Shown here: one piece after another, positions 38,430-47,542 of the stretch
Layout: the number at the start of each line of letters is the position of its first letter
How positions within the stretch are numbered: position 1 is the first letter of the stretch
Assembly (NCBI RefSeq): GCF_004300825.1
Contig: NZ_CP036250.1
Coordinates: 806,001-870,000, forward strand
Source: Egicoccus halophilus
Lineage (GTDB): Bacteria; Actinomycetota; Nitriliruptoria; Nitriliruptorales; Nitriliruptoraceae
DNA: 64,000 nucleotides
Direction of reading: 5' to 3'
Notes under the pieces: model-generated
What the model was told of the DNA's origin: nothing
Seen by the model: the letters and a program-made list of their open reading frames with translations, nothing else
Databases searched by the model: none
Program-made: the position numbers and the translations under genes

Positions 38430-39137
38430 TTACTTCGTCGAGGACTTCGAGCTCACCGTGCGGGAGCCGAACTGGCCGCCCGAGAGCGCCGGGTCGAAGC
38501 CCATCGGCCCGAAGCGGCCGCTCATCGTGGCCTCGCGGCTGGTGCTCGAGTAGCTGTAGGTGTAGGTCGTCCTGCCGACCTTCTCGGTCTCCCGCCAGCT
38601 GCTCCTGCGCACGTCGCCGACGCCGTTCCAGACCATGTCGACCGGCGGCTGGGCGAAGAAGTCGCCGTCACCGTGCCCGCCGGCCACCGTGATCACGCCG
38701 GCCGGCGCGCTCAGGCGGGCGCTCGAGAGCTTCTTGTCCATCGTGAACGACACGTCGTAGCCGTCGATCCACCGCTCACCGACGTGGACGCAGCCCGACG
38801 GCTCCTCCTCCTCGAAGCCGTGACCGCCGTGGCCGGGGAGTTCGCCGGGCTCGCAGTCGAAGTCCTCGATCCAACCCCAGACGTCGGCGCGGTCCTTGCC
38901 GCTGGGCTCGACGTCGAGCCACCCGCGGTGGACGTTGCCGACGGTGGGGTTCTGTCCGACGGGCACGTCGTCGACCTGGATCCACTGCGCCGAGGCGAAG
39001 TTGCCGCTGGAGCGGTAGCTGGACCGCTCGCGCGCCTCGGCGGCGTCGGTCCCGACGGCGGTGAGGGCCATCGTCGCGGCGAGGGTGGCGGCGAGCGCCG
39101 CCGCGCGCCGGGAGGCGCGCATGGTCAGTGCCTGCAT
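38430..39137 (-). CDS. Exported protein of unknown function
   Basis: A 235-residue protein with a signal peptide (RRAAALAATLAATMALTAVG, cleavage near residue 33-36). The mature part has Trp-rich stretches (SAQWIQVDDVP, HRGWLDVEP, DVWGWIEDF), a His/Glu-rich loop (GHGGHGFEEEE) that could bind metal, two Cys and a Ser/Thr-rich C-terminus ending SSKSSTK. ATG 39137 is preceded by AAGGAA. Its 5' region has no copy of the leader element found before the other exported genes. It lies 89 bases downstream of the haloperoxidase-like gene and may share its transcript. Family not recognised. Confidence 0.75.
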   Translation of the reverse strand: MQALTMRASRRAAALAATLAATMALTAVGTDAAEARERSSYRSSGNFASAQWIQVDDVPVGQNPTVGNVHRGWLDVEPSGKDRADVWGWIEDFDCEPGELPGHGGHGFEEEEPSGCVHVGERWIDGYDVSFTMDKKLSSARLSAPAGVITVAGGHGDGDFFAQPPVDMVWNGVGDVRRSSWRETEKVGRTTYTYSYSSTSREATMSGRFGPMGFDPALSGGQFGSRTVSSKSSTK

Positions 39138-39226
39138 GGTGGTTCCTTGCTCGTAGGTCGTCCCGAGGGACGGTGGTCGCCGCCCCGACGGGGCAGGACA
39201 TCGGTGGGCGGCGCGGCCGCCCGTGG

Positions 39227-40672
39227 TCAACGACGGGTCGTGACGCGCTGCAGGACGGTCTGGCCGACGCGGTCGCCCTGGGTCTTGCCGACGTCGATGC
39301 CCATCGGGTAGTGGATGCCGCCGAGCAGTCGCGAGTGCGCTGCCTCGTCGGCCGCCGCGTCGAACGACGCGAACGAGCGGTGCCCGAGGTGCGGGTTGCG
39401 CAGGTCGTGGACGCGATCGGTGTAGGGGAAGGTGCCCATCGTGGCCGTCAGCACGGTCGCGACCGCCCGGGACGCGACCGAGTGCCCGGAGGTGTACTCG
39501 GGGAACTGCGGCGTGTTGACGTAGGAGAGCCACTGCTCGCGGCCCGGCACGTGCTCGCGGATGTACGACACCGGCCGGAGCAGGTTGTGGACGTACTTGT
39601 GGTACCAGCAGGAGGTGAAGGCGTCGGCCAACGCGATGCCGGCCATGGCGTGGGCCTCGACCGTGCGGTCGAGCGTCAGTCCGCGCTCGGTGCACAGTTG
39701 CCCGACCAACAGCATCCAGTGGCCCGACGGCAGCCCGCTGGTGATCGGGTTGTCGCGCCAGAACATCGCGATCGAACGGTGCTCGTCGGTCAGTGCGTCG
39801 AAGGCCGCCAGCACCGCGTCGGCCTGGGCCCGGAACGCCGAGTTCGCATCGGTGCTGAACGCGGCCGGCGGCGGCGGCGGTGCGCAGGCGTCGGGCGAAG
39901 GCAGCGCCATCGGCCGCACGCTCGCCCCCCAGTGGGGGTCGATGGCCGGCCCGAAGTTCGGTGGGGTCGAGCGCCACAGGTCCGGGCCGACGGGCGGGGC
40001 GTAGACGCGTCCGACCGTGGTGTCGGCGCCGTCACCGGCGGCCCAGGCGGCGACGTGGGTCCCGACGCGCTGGCCGTGTGCCACCGACAGGCGCAGGACG
40101 TCGGCGGCCACGCCGGCGCGGCGCTCCTGTTCGAGGTGGGTCGCGAAGTGGCCCACCAGTTGCTGGCGCAGCGAGGCCGACGCGGCGTGCAGGACCCCGT
40201 CCGCACAGGCGGCGATCGCCGCCGAGGCCACCGTCGGCCAGTGCAGCGCGGAGCGGTCCGGGCGGGGTGTCGCGGTCAAGCCGTTGAGCTGGCCCGCCAG
40301 CGACCGCAGACGCGGTGCCCCGTCCACCACGGCCTCGTAGGCGGCGATGGCGAGGCAAGCGTAGATGCGGGCCGCCGGCGGGGGCGTCGTGCCCTCGTCC
40401 ATGATGGCCTGGTAGACGGTGCGGTACCAGTCCGCGACGACCTGACCGCTGTAGCGGTCGGCGCGGTGGCCGCGGTGCTGGCCCTCGGAAGCGGCCGCCG
40501 GCGTGACCGACAGCAGGCTGGCCAGCCCGCCGGCTCCGGCGGCGCCGAGCACGCGCAGGCCGACGGCGCCGGCGGCTCCTCGGCCCGCGCCGGCGAGGAA
40601 CTGCCGGCGATCGAGTTGCGCTGCTCCGTCCGACGCGGTTGCGCGCGCACGCGACGACGAGATCCCCGACAT
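39227..40672 (-). CDS. Exported PAP2-superfamily, vanadium-dependent haloperoxidase-like enzyme
   Basis: A 481-residue protein with a twin-arginine signal (LDRRQFLAGAGRGAAGAVGL), so it is folded before export. The C-terminal half has the three oxyanion-binding motifs of vanadium haloperoxidases and acid phosphatases: KYVHNLLRPVSYI (K-x6-RP), PEYTSGHS (SGH), and SRLLGGIHYPMGIDVG (SR-x5-H-x3-D). Upstream helices carry ARIYACLAIAAYEAVVDG, common in this group. It may use vanadate for halide oxidation or act as a phosphatase; sequence alone does not decide. ATG 40672. The 285-base gap upstream carries no gene I can support. Confidence 0.88.
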   Translation of the reverse strand: MSGISSSRARATASDGAAQLDRRQFLAGAGRGAAGAVGLRVLGAAGAGGLASLLSVTPAAASEGQHRGHRADRYSGQVVADWYRTVYQAIMDEGTTPPPAARIYACLAIAAYEAVVDGAPRLRSLAGQLNGLTATPRPDRSALHWPTVASAAIAACADGVLHAASASLRQQLVGHFATHLEQERRAGVAADVLRLSVAHGQRVGTHVAAWAAGDGADTTVGRVYAPPVGPDLWRSTPPNFGPAIDPHWGASVRPMALPSPDACAPPPPPAAFSTDANSAFRAQADAVLAAFDALTDEHRSIAMFWRDNPITSGLPSGHWMLLVGQLCTERGLTLDRTVEAHAMAGIALADAFTSCWYHKYVHNLLRPVSYIREHVPGREQWLSYVNTPQFPEYTSGHSVASRAVATVLTATMGTFPYTDRVHDLRNPHLGHRSFASFDAAADEAAHSRLLGGIHYPMGIDVGKTQGDRVGQTVLQRVTTRR

Positions 40673-40957
40673 GATGTGCCCTTCCGCGGACCACCCCTGG
40701 TCCGCCCCCGCCAGTCACCCTGATAGCGACTGAAGTGCCCCTGAAGACGTGGACCGTGCCAGTCCGGTTGCGTCGGAGGTGGGATTCGGCCGCGTTCGCC
40801 GTTGCTCCGGGCGCTTCCCGCGCACGACGGGCGCGGGGCGGCGCGACGGCGCAGGCTGCGCGCCTCCATGCGGTGGCACTCGTTGCGTGACGCACGGTTG
40901 TGTGGGCACGAAAGCGGCCGGCGACCGCGCCTCGACCGCGCCGGTGCCGGCTCCGGT

Positions 40958-42976
40958 TCAGACGGCGGCGCGCGCCGCGGCCAGCTCCGCGACCTCGACC
41001 AGCAGGTCGGTGAGCTCGAAGTCCTTGGGGGTGAACACCGCGGCCACGCCCGACTCGCGCAGCCGGCGGGCGTCGGCCGGCGGGATGATCCCCCCGGCGA
41101 CGACCGGGACGTCGTGCCCCTCGCGCCGCAGGCCCGCCACCACCTGCGGGACCAGCGAGAGGTGCGAGCCCGACAGGATCGACAGACCGACGACGTGGAC
41201 GTCCTCGTCGACGGCAGCCCGCACGATCTGCTCCGGGGTCAGCCGGATGCCCTCGTAGACGACCTCCATCCCGAGGTCACGGGCCCGCAGCGCCACCTGC
41301 TCGGCGCCGTTGGAGTGTCCGTCGAGGCCGGGCTTGCCGACGAGGATGCGCAGCTTGCGCCCGAGGCGCGCCTCGACCTCGTGCACCCGCCGCCGCGCGG
41401 TCTCGAGCTGGGAGGCCAGCGCGCCGCCCGAGGTCAGCGCCTGTCCGCCGACCCCGGTCGGGCCGCGGTACTCGCCGAACACCTCGCGCAGCACGCCCGT
41501 CCACTCGCCGGTCGTGACCCCCGCCCGCGCGCACGCGATGGACGCGGGCATCAGGTTGTCGTCGGTCGCCGCCACGCGTCGGAGTTCGGCGAGGGCGGCG
41601 GCCACGGCGGCCTCGTCGCGGCGCGCACGCCAGGCTTCGAGCCGCGCCAGCTGTTCGGCCTCCGCCGCGTCGTCGACCACGAGGATGCCGCCCTCGTCGT
41701 CGAGCAGTGGGGAGGGCTCCCCGGTGGGGAAGACGTTGACGCCGACGACCTGCTGTTCGCCCGACTCGATGCGACGCAGGCGCTCGGCGTTCGAGCGCAC
41801 GAGTTCCGACTTCATGAAGTCGACCGCCTCGAGCGCGCCGCCGCGCGCGAGCACGTCGTCGAGCAGTGCCTGGGCCGCCTCGACCAGCCCGGCGACCTTG
41901 CGCTCCATCACCACGGAGCCGTCGAACAGGTCGTCGTGTTCGAGCAGGTCGGTCTCGAAGGCGAGCACCTGCTGCATCCGCAGGCTGAGCTGCTGGTCCC
42001 ACGGCCGCGGCAGGCCGAGCGCCTCGTTCCAGGCGGGCAGCTGCACCGCCCGGGCCCGGGCGCCCTTCGACAGCGTCACGCCCAGCATCTCGATCAGGAT
42101 GCGGGCGATGTTGTTCTCCGGCTGCTGCTCGGTCAGGCCGAGCGAGTTGACCTGCACGCCGTAGCGGAACCGGCGCAGCTTCGGATCGGTCACGCCGTAG
42201 CGCTCGCGGGTGATGCGGTCCCACAGCTCGACGAAGGCACGCAGCTTGGCGACCTCCTCGACGAACCGGATGCCGGCGTTGACGAAGAAGGAGATGCGAC
42301 CGACGACCTGCCCGAACTCCTCCTCGGGCACCTGGCCGCGCTCCCGGACGGCGTCGAGTACCGCGATGGCGTTGGCGAGCGCGAACGCGAGCTCCTGCAC
42401 CGGCGTCGCGCCGGCCTCCTGCAGGTGGTAGCTGCAGATGTTGAGCGGGTTCCAGCGCGGCAGGTGCCGCACCGTCCAGGCGACGACGTCGGTGGTCAGC
42501 CGCATCGACGGCGTGGGCGGGAACGCGTAGGTCCCGCGCGAGAGGTACTCCTTGACGATGTCGTTCTGCGTCGTGCCGGCGAGCGCGGCGACGTCGGCGC
42601 CCTGCTCCTCGGCGACCGCGACGTAGAGGGCCAGCAGCCACATCGCCGTGGCGTTGATCGTCATCGACGTGTTCATGCGGTCGAGCGGAATGCCGTCGAA
42701 CAAGGTCCGCAGGTCATCCAGCGAGGTGACCGGGACACCGACCTTGCCGACCTCGCCGCGGGCGAGCACGTGGTCGCTGTCGTAGCCGGTCTGCGTCGGC
42801 AGGTCGAAGGCGACCGACAGGCCGGTCTGGCCCTTGGCGAGGTTGGCGCGGTAGAGCGCGTTGGAGGCCGCGGCCGAGGAGTGCCCCGAGTAGGTGCGCA
42901 TCAGCCACGGCCGGTCCCGTTCGGGCCGGGCCGCACCGTCCGCCACGGTCGGTTCGGGACCACGTCGCTCACTCAC
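40958..42976 (-). CDS. meaA: Ethylmalonyl-CoA mutase-type (MeaA-like) B12-dependent mutase
   Basis: A 672-residue single-chain cobalamin mutase. It starts, after a short charged leader, with LMRTYSGHSSAAASNALYRA, NLAKGQTGLSVAFDLPTQTG and MNTSMTINATAMWLLALYVA, which match MeaA/Ecm more closely than the two-subunit methylmalonyl-CoA mutase. The C-terminal B12 domain has the DxHxxG motif in GKPGLDGHSNGAEQ, then GLSILSGSHLSLVPQV and VVAGGIIPPADA. It would convert ethylmalonyl-CoA to methylsuccinyl-CoA in acetate assimilation, or methylmalonyl-CoA to succinyl-CoA. GTG 42976 is preceded by GAGAGGTG. The other ethylmalonyl-CoA pathway genes (ccr, mcd, mcl) are not in the window. Confidence 0.88.
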   Translation of the reverse strand: MSERRGPEPTVADGAARPERDRPWLMRTYSGHSSAAASNALYRANLAKGQTGLSVAFDLPTQTGYDSDHVLARGEVGKVGVPVTSLDDLRTLFDGIPLDRMNTSMTINATAMWLLALYVAVAEEQGADVAALAGTTQNDIVKEYLSRGTYAFPPTPSMRLTTDVVAWTVRHLPRWNPLNICSYHLQEAGATPVQELAFALANAIAVLDAVRERGQVPEEEFGQVVGRISFFVNAGIRFVEEVAKLRAFVELWDRITRERYGVTDPKLRRFRYGVQVNSLGLTEQQPENNIARILIEMLGVTLSKGARARAVQLPAWNEALGLPRPWDQQLSLRMQQVLAFETDLLEHDDLFDGSVVMERKVAGLVEAAQALLDDVLARGGALEAVDFMKSELVRSNAERLRRIESGEQQVVGVNVFPTGEPSPLLDDEGGILVVDDAAEAEQLARLEAWRARRDEAAVAAALAELRRVAATDDNLMPASIACARAGVTTGEWTGVLREVFGEYRGPTGVGGQALTSGGALASQLETARRRVHEVEARLGRKLRILVGKPGLDGHSNGAEQVALRARDLGMEVVYEGIRLTPEQIVRAAVDEDVHVVGLSILSGSHLSLVPQVVAGLRREGHDVPVVAGGIIPPADARRLRESGVAAVFTPKDFELTDLLVEVAELAAARAAV

Positions 42977-43213
42977 GATCGCACCTCTCGGCCGTCTCGA
43001 CCCACGCGAGCGACGCATCGCGTCGGCGTCCCGCAGGGTCGTGCCCACTGCCTGTCGTGCTCCCGTCGGTGAGCGTAACCGGCCGCCCGCGCGCGCCCCC
43101 AACTCATGACGGGCCGCGACGGGCAGCGCCGTCCGAGGCGTTTCCGCGTCGCCGCTAGGCTCGGTCGGCTCGGCCTCGCGTCGCCGCCTGCAACCGCCCG
43201 CCAAGGACCCGTC

Positions 43214-43660
43214 GTGCCCATCGCCGTCCTCGCCGCCGTGCTCGCCGGCGCGCTCATCGCCATCCAGTCCGCGCTGATCGGCGCGTTCGGCGCGAACCTC
43301 AACCCCTTCGTGGCGGCCTTCTGGGTGCACCTGGCCGGCCTGGTGTTCGGCACGCTCGGTGTGCTGGTCGCCCCGCGACTGGGCTTCGAGGTGGCCGCCG
43401 TCCGCCAGGCACCGTGGGGGCTGCTCGCCGGCGTGGCCGGCATGTTGCTGGTCACCGGCATCGCGGTGGCGGTCAGCGGGCTCGGGCTCGCCTCGACGCT
43501 GGCGATCGTGACCGGCGTGCAGTTGGTCCTCGGCTTCGCCCTGGAGGCCAGCGGAGTGGTGGGCCGGGCCGTCGCCCTCGACCCGGTCCGCGTGCTCGGC
43601 GCGGTGATCATCGTCGTCGGTGTCTACGTCGTCGCCAGCCGGGGCCCCGTCGCCGGCTGA
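43214..43660 (+). CDS. Small DMT/DUF606-type membrane transporter
   Basis: A 148-residue membrane protein with five hydrophobic segments. It begins VPIAVLAAVLAGALIAIQSA and has LIGAFGANLNPFVAAFWVHL and GLLAGVAGMLLVTGIAVAVS, characteristic of the half-size DUF606 (YdcZ) branch of the drug/metabolite transporter superfamily, which work as dimers. GTG 43214 has AAGGA six bases upstream. The longer frame from 43106 adds a non-membrane Arg-rich leader without a ribosome site. Substrate unknown. Confidence 0.8.
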   Translation: MPIAVLAAVLAGALIAIQSALIGAFGANLNPFVAAFWVHLAGLVFGTLGVLVAPRLGFEVAAVRQAPWGLLAGVAGMLLVTGIAVAVSGLGLASTLAIVTGVQLVLGFALEASGVVGRAVALDPVRVLGAVIIVVGVYVVASRGPVAG

Positions 43661-43710
43661 GCGGGGCCGACCCGCGGGAACCGTCGCGGCACGTACGACG
43701 TCCCACCGGC

Positions 43711-44652
43711 ATGCGCACCCCACGACTCCTTCCCCTCGTCGCCCTGTCGGCCCTCGCGGTCGGCTGCGCGGACAACGTCCCACCCGTCGCCGCCCCTGTC
43801 GACGCGCCGAGCGATGCGGGGCCCGAGGCGCCGGCGACCGGAGACCCGGCGACCGGAGACCCGGCGACCGGAGACCCGGCGACCGAGGACCCGGCGACCG
43901 AGGACCCGGCGACGGAAGACCTCGAGTCCCGCGTCGGCGACGACACCTGGATGCTCGTCGACGGGCAGGTCGGCGACGGTGTGCTGGCCGTTCCCGACGA
44001 CGCCCACGTCACCCTGCGTCTCGACCCGGACGAGGGCACGCTGCACGGCACCGCCGCCTGCAACGCCTACGACGCCGCCTACGCGCTGGACGGCGGCGAG
44101 CTCGTCCTCGAGTGGCTGTCCTCCACCGGCATGGGCTGCGACGAGCCGTTGCTCGCGGTCGAGCGGCGCTACCTCGACGCCTGGCATCCGTCCGGAACGC
44201 TGGCCGTGGAATTGGCGGAGGGTGACGTCCTGACGCTGCGCGGACCCGACACGCGACTGGTGTACGAACGGCTCGCTCCCGCGGCGGACCGGACGATGCG
44301 CGGGCGCTGGCAGCTGGTCGCGATCCAGCACGGCGAGGGGCCCGACGCGAGCGTCGTCCGTGTCACCGACCGGGTCGCCCTGCACGTCGGCGAGGGCACG
44401 TACACGGTGACCGCCGACTGCTTCACCGTCGAGGCCGAGTGGGTCGTCGCCGGGGCCGAGGTGGCCGTCCCGGCCTGGAGCGCCGAGTACGCCGACCCCG
44501 ACGGCGTCTGCCTCGAGGACCAGCCCGCGCAGACGGCGGCCCTCGACGGGCTCGGCCGGGCGTTCACCACCGTGGTCGAGGGGGACGAGCTCGTCGTCGG
44601 CCAGCTCGGCAGCGAGACGTCCCTGCGCTTCCGCGCCGTCGACGCCGGTTGA
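43711..44652 (+). CDS. META-domain lipoprotein
   Basis: A 313-residue lipoprotein. The signal peptide ends in a lipobox LAVGC (Cys at about residue 19). Next comes a low-complexity linker of Ala-Thr-Gly/Glu-Asp-Pro pentapeptides, six in a row. Residues 72-195 form a META/HslJ-like domain (DDTWMLVDGQ, GTAACNAYDAAYALDGGEL and MGCDEPLL), and residues 200-313 look like a second, diverged META domain (MRGRWQLVAIQHGEGPDA, VTADCFTVEAEW). META domains occur in heat-shock and stress-related periplasmic proteins. It starts 50 bases after the transporter gene. Confidence 0.85.
   Translation: MRTPRLLPLVALSALAVGCADNVPPVAAPVDAPSDAGPEAPATGDPATGDPATGDPATEDPATEDPATEDLESRVGDDTWMLVDGQVGDGVLAVPDDAHVTLRLDPDEGTLHGTAACNAYDAAYALDGGELVLEWLSSTGMGCDEPLLAVERRYLDAWHPSGTLAVELAEGDVLTLRGPDTRLVYERLAPAADRTMRGRWQLVAIQHGEGPDASVVRVTDRVALHVGEGTYTVTADCFTVEAEWVVAGAEVAVPAWSAEYADPDGVCLEDQPAQTAALDGLGRAFTTVVEGDELVVGQLGSETSLRFRAVDAG
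43833..43920 (+). repeat. 15-bp tandem repeat coding a pentapeptide linker
   Basis: Six copies of a 15-base unit (GGCGACCGGAGACCC three times, then GGCGACCGAGGACCC twice, then a decayed copy). Because the unit is a multiple of three, copy changes alter linker length without breaking the lipoprotein frame. Confidence 0.9.
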
Positions 44653-44670
44653 ACCCTCGCCCGCCGGTGC

Positions 44671-45327
44671 TCAGGCGACGCGCAGGGCGACCAGCACGCC
44701 GTCGCGCAGCGGCACCAGCGAGCTCACGTAGCGCTCGTCCTCGGCGACCGCGCGGGTCATGGCGACGATGTCGGGCGTGACCCGGTCACGGAACTCGTCG
44801 GGTTCGGCGGGCACGCCGGCGACCCGACCGCCCCACAGCGTGTTGTCGCAGATCCACAGCCCGCCGACGCGGACCCGGTCACGGGCGGCCTCCCAGGCGT
44901 CGGGGTAGCCGTCCTTGTCGACGTCGCAGTACACGACGTCGAACTCGCCCTCGACCCCGGCGAAGCTCGTGAGTGCGTCACCGACGTGGTAGTCGACGCG
45001 GTCCCACAGCCCGGCCCGGCGCAGGTAGCCCTCGGCCCGGGCCGCGTTGTCCGGGTCACCGTCGGTGCACACCACCTCGCCGTCCTCGCCGACCGCCCGG
45101 GCGAAGAAGTACGCCGAGTAGCCGTACCCGCTGCCGAGCTCCATCACGCGCCGGGCACCGACGGCCCGCGCCTGCAGCTCGAGGTGGCGGCCGACGGCGC
45201 GGCCCACGATCGGGAAGCGGTGCTCGCGGGCGCGCGCCTCCATCTCCTCGAGCACGGGGTCGGTGAGGCCGATGCCGGCCAGGCCGGTCAGGTAGTCGTC
45301 GACCTCGTCGGGGAGCAGGCGTGCCAC
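44671..45327 (-). CDS. O-methyltransferase (class I, COMT-like)
   Basis: A 218-residue SAM-dependent methyltransferase of the Methyltransf_3 family. Motif I is VMELGSGYGYSAYFFARAVG, followed by CTDGDPDNAARAEGYLRRAG and the metal-site Asp region FDVVYCDVDKDGYPDAWEAA, then GGLWICDNTLWGGRVAG, all typical of catechol-type O-methyltransferases. GTG 45327 has GGAGGAA four bases upstream. It is convergent with the META lipoprotein gene and divergent from the NYN gene. Substrate unknown. Confidence 0.9.
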   Translation of the reverse strand: MARLLPDEVDDYLTGLAGIGLTDPVLEEMEARAREHRFPIVGRAVGRHLELQARAVGARRVMELGSGYGYSAYFFARAVGEDGEVVCTDGDPDNAARAEGYLRRAGLWDRVDYHVGDALTSFAGVEGEFDVVYCDVDKDGYPDAWEAARDRVRVGGLWICDNTLWGGRVAGVPAEPDEFRDRVTPDIVAMTRAVAEDERYVSSLVPLRDGVLVALRVA

Positions 45328-45441
45328 GTCTTCCTCCGTCGTGCTCGGGGCGCGGGTGTCCACGGGATCGTGCCACGTCGTGCGGTGGTCCCGGGTCCGC
45401 GGCCTAGGGTGCGGGTCGATCGCCGTGGACAGGAGCCGCTC

Positions 45442-46053
45442 GTGGGACGTCACGTGCTGGTGTGGGACGCACCCAACGTCGACATGACGTTGGCGAACAT
45501 CATCGAGGGCAAGCCGACGCCCAAGGAGCGGCCGGACCTGGCGGTGCTGGGCTCCTGGCTGGTCGATCACGCCGAGGGTGACGACGAGGTCGAGGCGGCC
45601 GTGTTCGTCAACGTCGCGCCGCACGTCGCGGGTCCGATGCGCGGGTGGGTCATGTGGCTGCTCGAGCAGGGCTACCGGGTGTTCGCCAAGCCCAAGCACG
45701 GCGACAGCGACGTCGACGACGACATGGTCGAGCACCTGTGGGAACGCTTCGACCAGGGCGACCTCGACGCGGTGTACGTGGGCTCCAACGACGCGCGGGC
45801 GTTCCTCGGCCCCCTCGAGGAGCTCGCCGACCGCGGCGTGGCGGTCAACGTGCTCGGCTTCGCGGAGTACGCCGGCGGGCTCTCGACGGCGCAGGGGGTG
45901 CGCTTCGTCGACCTCGAAACCATCGAGGGGCTGTTCGGCGAACCGCTGCCGCGCCTGACCCTGGAGCTGCTGCCGGTGGAGGGCCGTTGGTTCGAGCCTC
46001 GCGGCCGACTCGGTGCCCATCCCTCCTCGCCCGGGTGGGGTGAGGACCGATGA
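45442..46053 (+). CDS. NYN-domain (PIN-like) putative ribonuclease
   Basis: A 203-residue protein with an NYN/PIN-like nuclease fold. It starts GRHVLVWDAPNVDMTLANII, where WDAPNVD carries the first catalytic Asp, then has KPKHGDSDVDDDMVEHLWER, and GDLDAVYVGSNDARAFLGPL with the second acidic site (GSND). Such domains cut RNA. GTG 45442 follows AGGAG by seven bases. The stop overlaps the ATG of the arginine deiminase gene by four bases, an unexpected pairing of an RNase-like protein with arginine catabolism. Confidence 0.85.
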   Translation: MGRHVLVWDAPNVDMTLANIIEGKPTPKERPDLAVLGSWLVDHAEGDDEVEAAVFVNVAPHVAGPMRGWVMWLLEQGYRVFAKPKHGDSDVDDDMVEHLWERFDQGDLDAVYVGSNDARAFLGPLEELADRGVAVNVLGFAEYAGGLSTAQGVRFVDLETIEGLFGEPLPRLTLELLPVEGRWFEPRGRLGAHPSSPGWGEDR

Positions 46054-47300
46054 CCGGTGCCGCCCCGGTCGAGACCTCGACGCCGGTCACGGCACCCTCG
46101 GTCCGCTCCGAGGTCGGCCAGCTGCGCACCGTGCTGCTGCACCGGCCGGGCACGGAGGTCGAGCGCATCACGCCCAGCAACATGGACCAGCTGCTGTTCG
46201 ACGAGCTGCTGTGGGTCGAGCACGCCCAGGCCGAGCACGACGCGTTCGCCGACGTGCTGCGCGGGCTCGACGTCGAGGTGCTCTACGTCGAGGCGTTGCT
46301 CGCCGAGGTGGTCGCCGACGATGCCGTGGCACGCCGGGTCGTCGAGCGGCACGTCACCGAGCGCGACTGTGGCCCGCAGGCCGTCGGTCGCATCCGTGAC
46401 CTGCTGCTGGACAATCCACCGGCACAGTTGGTGGAGCACCTGATCGGCGGGGTGTCGGTCGAGGAGGTCGGCCCCGGCGACGGGTTGGTCACCACGGTCA
46501 GCGGGCAGACGCAGATGCTGCTGCAGCCGCTGCCCAACGCGGTCTTCACGCGTGACTCCTCGGCCTGGATCGGGGAGGGGGTCGTCCTCTCCCCGATGAA
46601 CCGTCTGGTGCGCCGCCGCGAGACCGACCTGCTGCGCACCGTGTACTCCCACCATCCCCGCTTCGCCGAGGCGCCGATCTGGTTCGGCGGGGAGGGAACC
46701 GAGTGGTTCCCGGCCACCTTCGAGGGCGGCGACCTGCTGGTGGTCGGCGAGCGTGGGCTCGCGGTCGGCATGTCCGAGCGCACCACGCCGGCCGGGGTCG
46801 AGGCGCTCGCGACCCGGCTGTTCGAGGCCGGCGTCGTCGACCGCGTCCTGGCCGTCGACCTGCCCAAGGTGCGCGCCGCGATGCACCTCGACACGATCGT
46901 GACCCAGGTCGACGTCGACGCGTTCATCACCTACCCGACGATGACGGCCAGCCTGCGGGCGTACGCCGTCACCCCGCGCCCGGGCGGGGGGTTGCACGTC
47001 GCCGAGCACGCCGGGTTCCTGCAGGGGCTGGCCTGGGCGGCCGGGCTCGACCATGCCCGGGCGATCGAGCCGGCACTCGGGTCGATCCGCGCCGAGCGCG
47101 AGCAGTGGAACGACGCCAACAACACGTTGGCCGTGCGGCCGGGGGTGGTGGTGGCCTACGAGCGCAACGTCGCCACCAACGAGATCCTCGACACCGCGGG
47201 GATCGAGGTCCACACGATCCCGTCCTACGAACTGCCGCGCGGACGCGGGGGGCCGCGCTGCATGTCCTGCCCGGTGGCGCGCGACCCCTTGGTGCGTTGA
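46050..47300 (+). CDS. arcA: Arginine deiminase
   Basis: A 416-residue enzyme hydrolysing arginine to citrulline and ammonia. Conserved sites: PNAVFTRDSSAWIGEGVVLS, FEGGDLLVVGE (substrate-binding Asp/Glu), MHLDTIVTQVD (catalytic His), NDANNTLAVRPGVVVAYERN, and the C-terminal GRGGPRCMSCPVARDPL, where the nucleophilic Cys sits. Length is normal. Translation is coupled to the NYN gene. The usual partners arcB, arcC and the arginine/ornithine antiporter are absent from the window, so it may serve nitrogen release or pH defence rather than a full ATP-yielding pathway. Confidence 0.95.
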   Translation: MTGAAPVETSTPVTAPSVRSEVGQLRTVLLHRPGTEVERITPSNMDQLLFDELLWVEHAQAEHDAFADVLRGLDVEVLYVEALLAEVVADDAVARRVVERHVTERDCGPQAVGRIRDLLLDNPPAQLVEHLIGGVSVEEVGPGDGLVTTVSGQTQMLLQPLPNAVFTRDSSAWIGEGVVLSPMNRLVRRRETDLLRTVYSHHPRFAEAPIWFGGEGTEWFPATFEGGDLLVVGERGLAVGMSERTTPAGVEALATRLFEAGVVDRVLAVDLPKVRAAMHLDTIVTQVDVDAFITYPTMTASLRAYAVTPRPGGGLHVAEHAGFLQGLAWAAGLDHARAIEPALGSIRAEREQWNDANNTLAVRPGVVVAYERNVATNEILDTAGIEVHTIPSYELPRGRGGPRCMSCPVARDPLVR

Positions 47301-47542
47301 CGGTCGACCGGCCCGGCGTCGACGCAAGAGTCGGTTTGGGAACGGTCGACGGCGCTGGATGTGCCCGTTCGCCCCTACCTCCGTCAATAACACAGGGCGG
47401 TTGCATGAGCACGTCGTGAAGCGCCCGGGAACATGGCGGAAGGTGGCGTGAAGGGAGCGTGAAGCGGTGACGGTCCCGGGCCGGGACTGGGGCATCGTCC
47501 GACTTGCCGCAGGGACGAACGCCACCGGGAGCCACGATCGCC

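Noticed and set aside
43833-43920. CRISPR-like short repeat array
   Set aside because: The 15-base units are contiguous without spacers and encode an in-frame pentapeptide linker in a lipoprotein.
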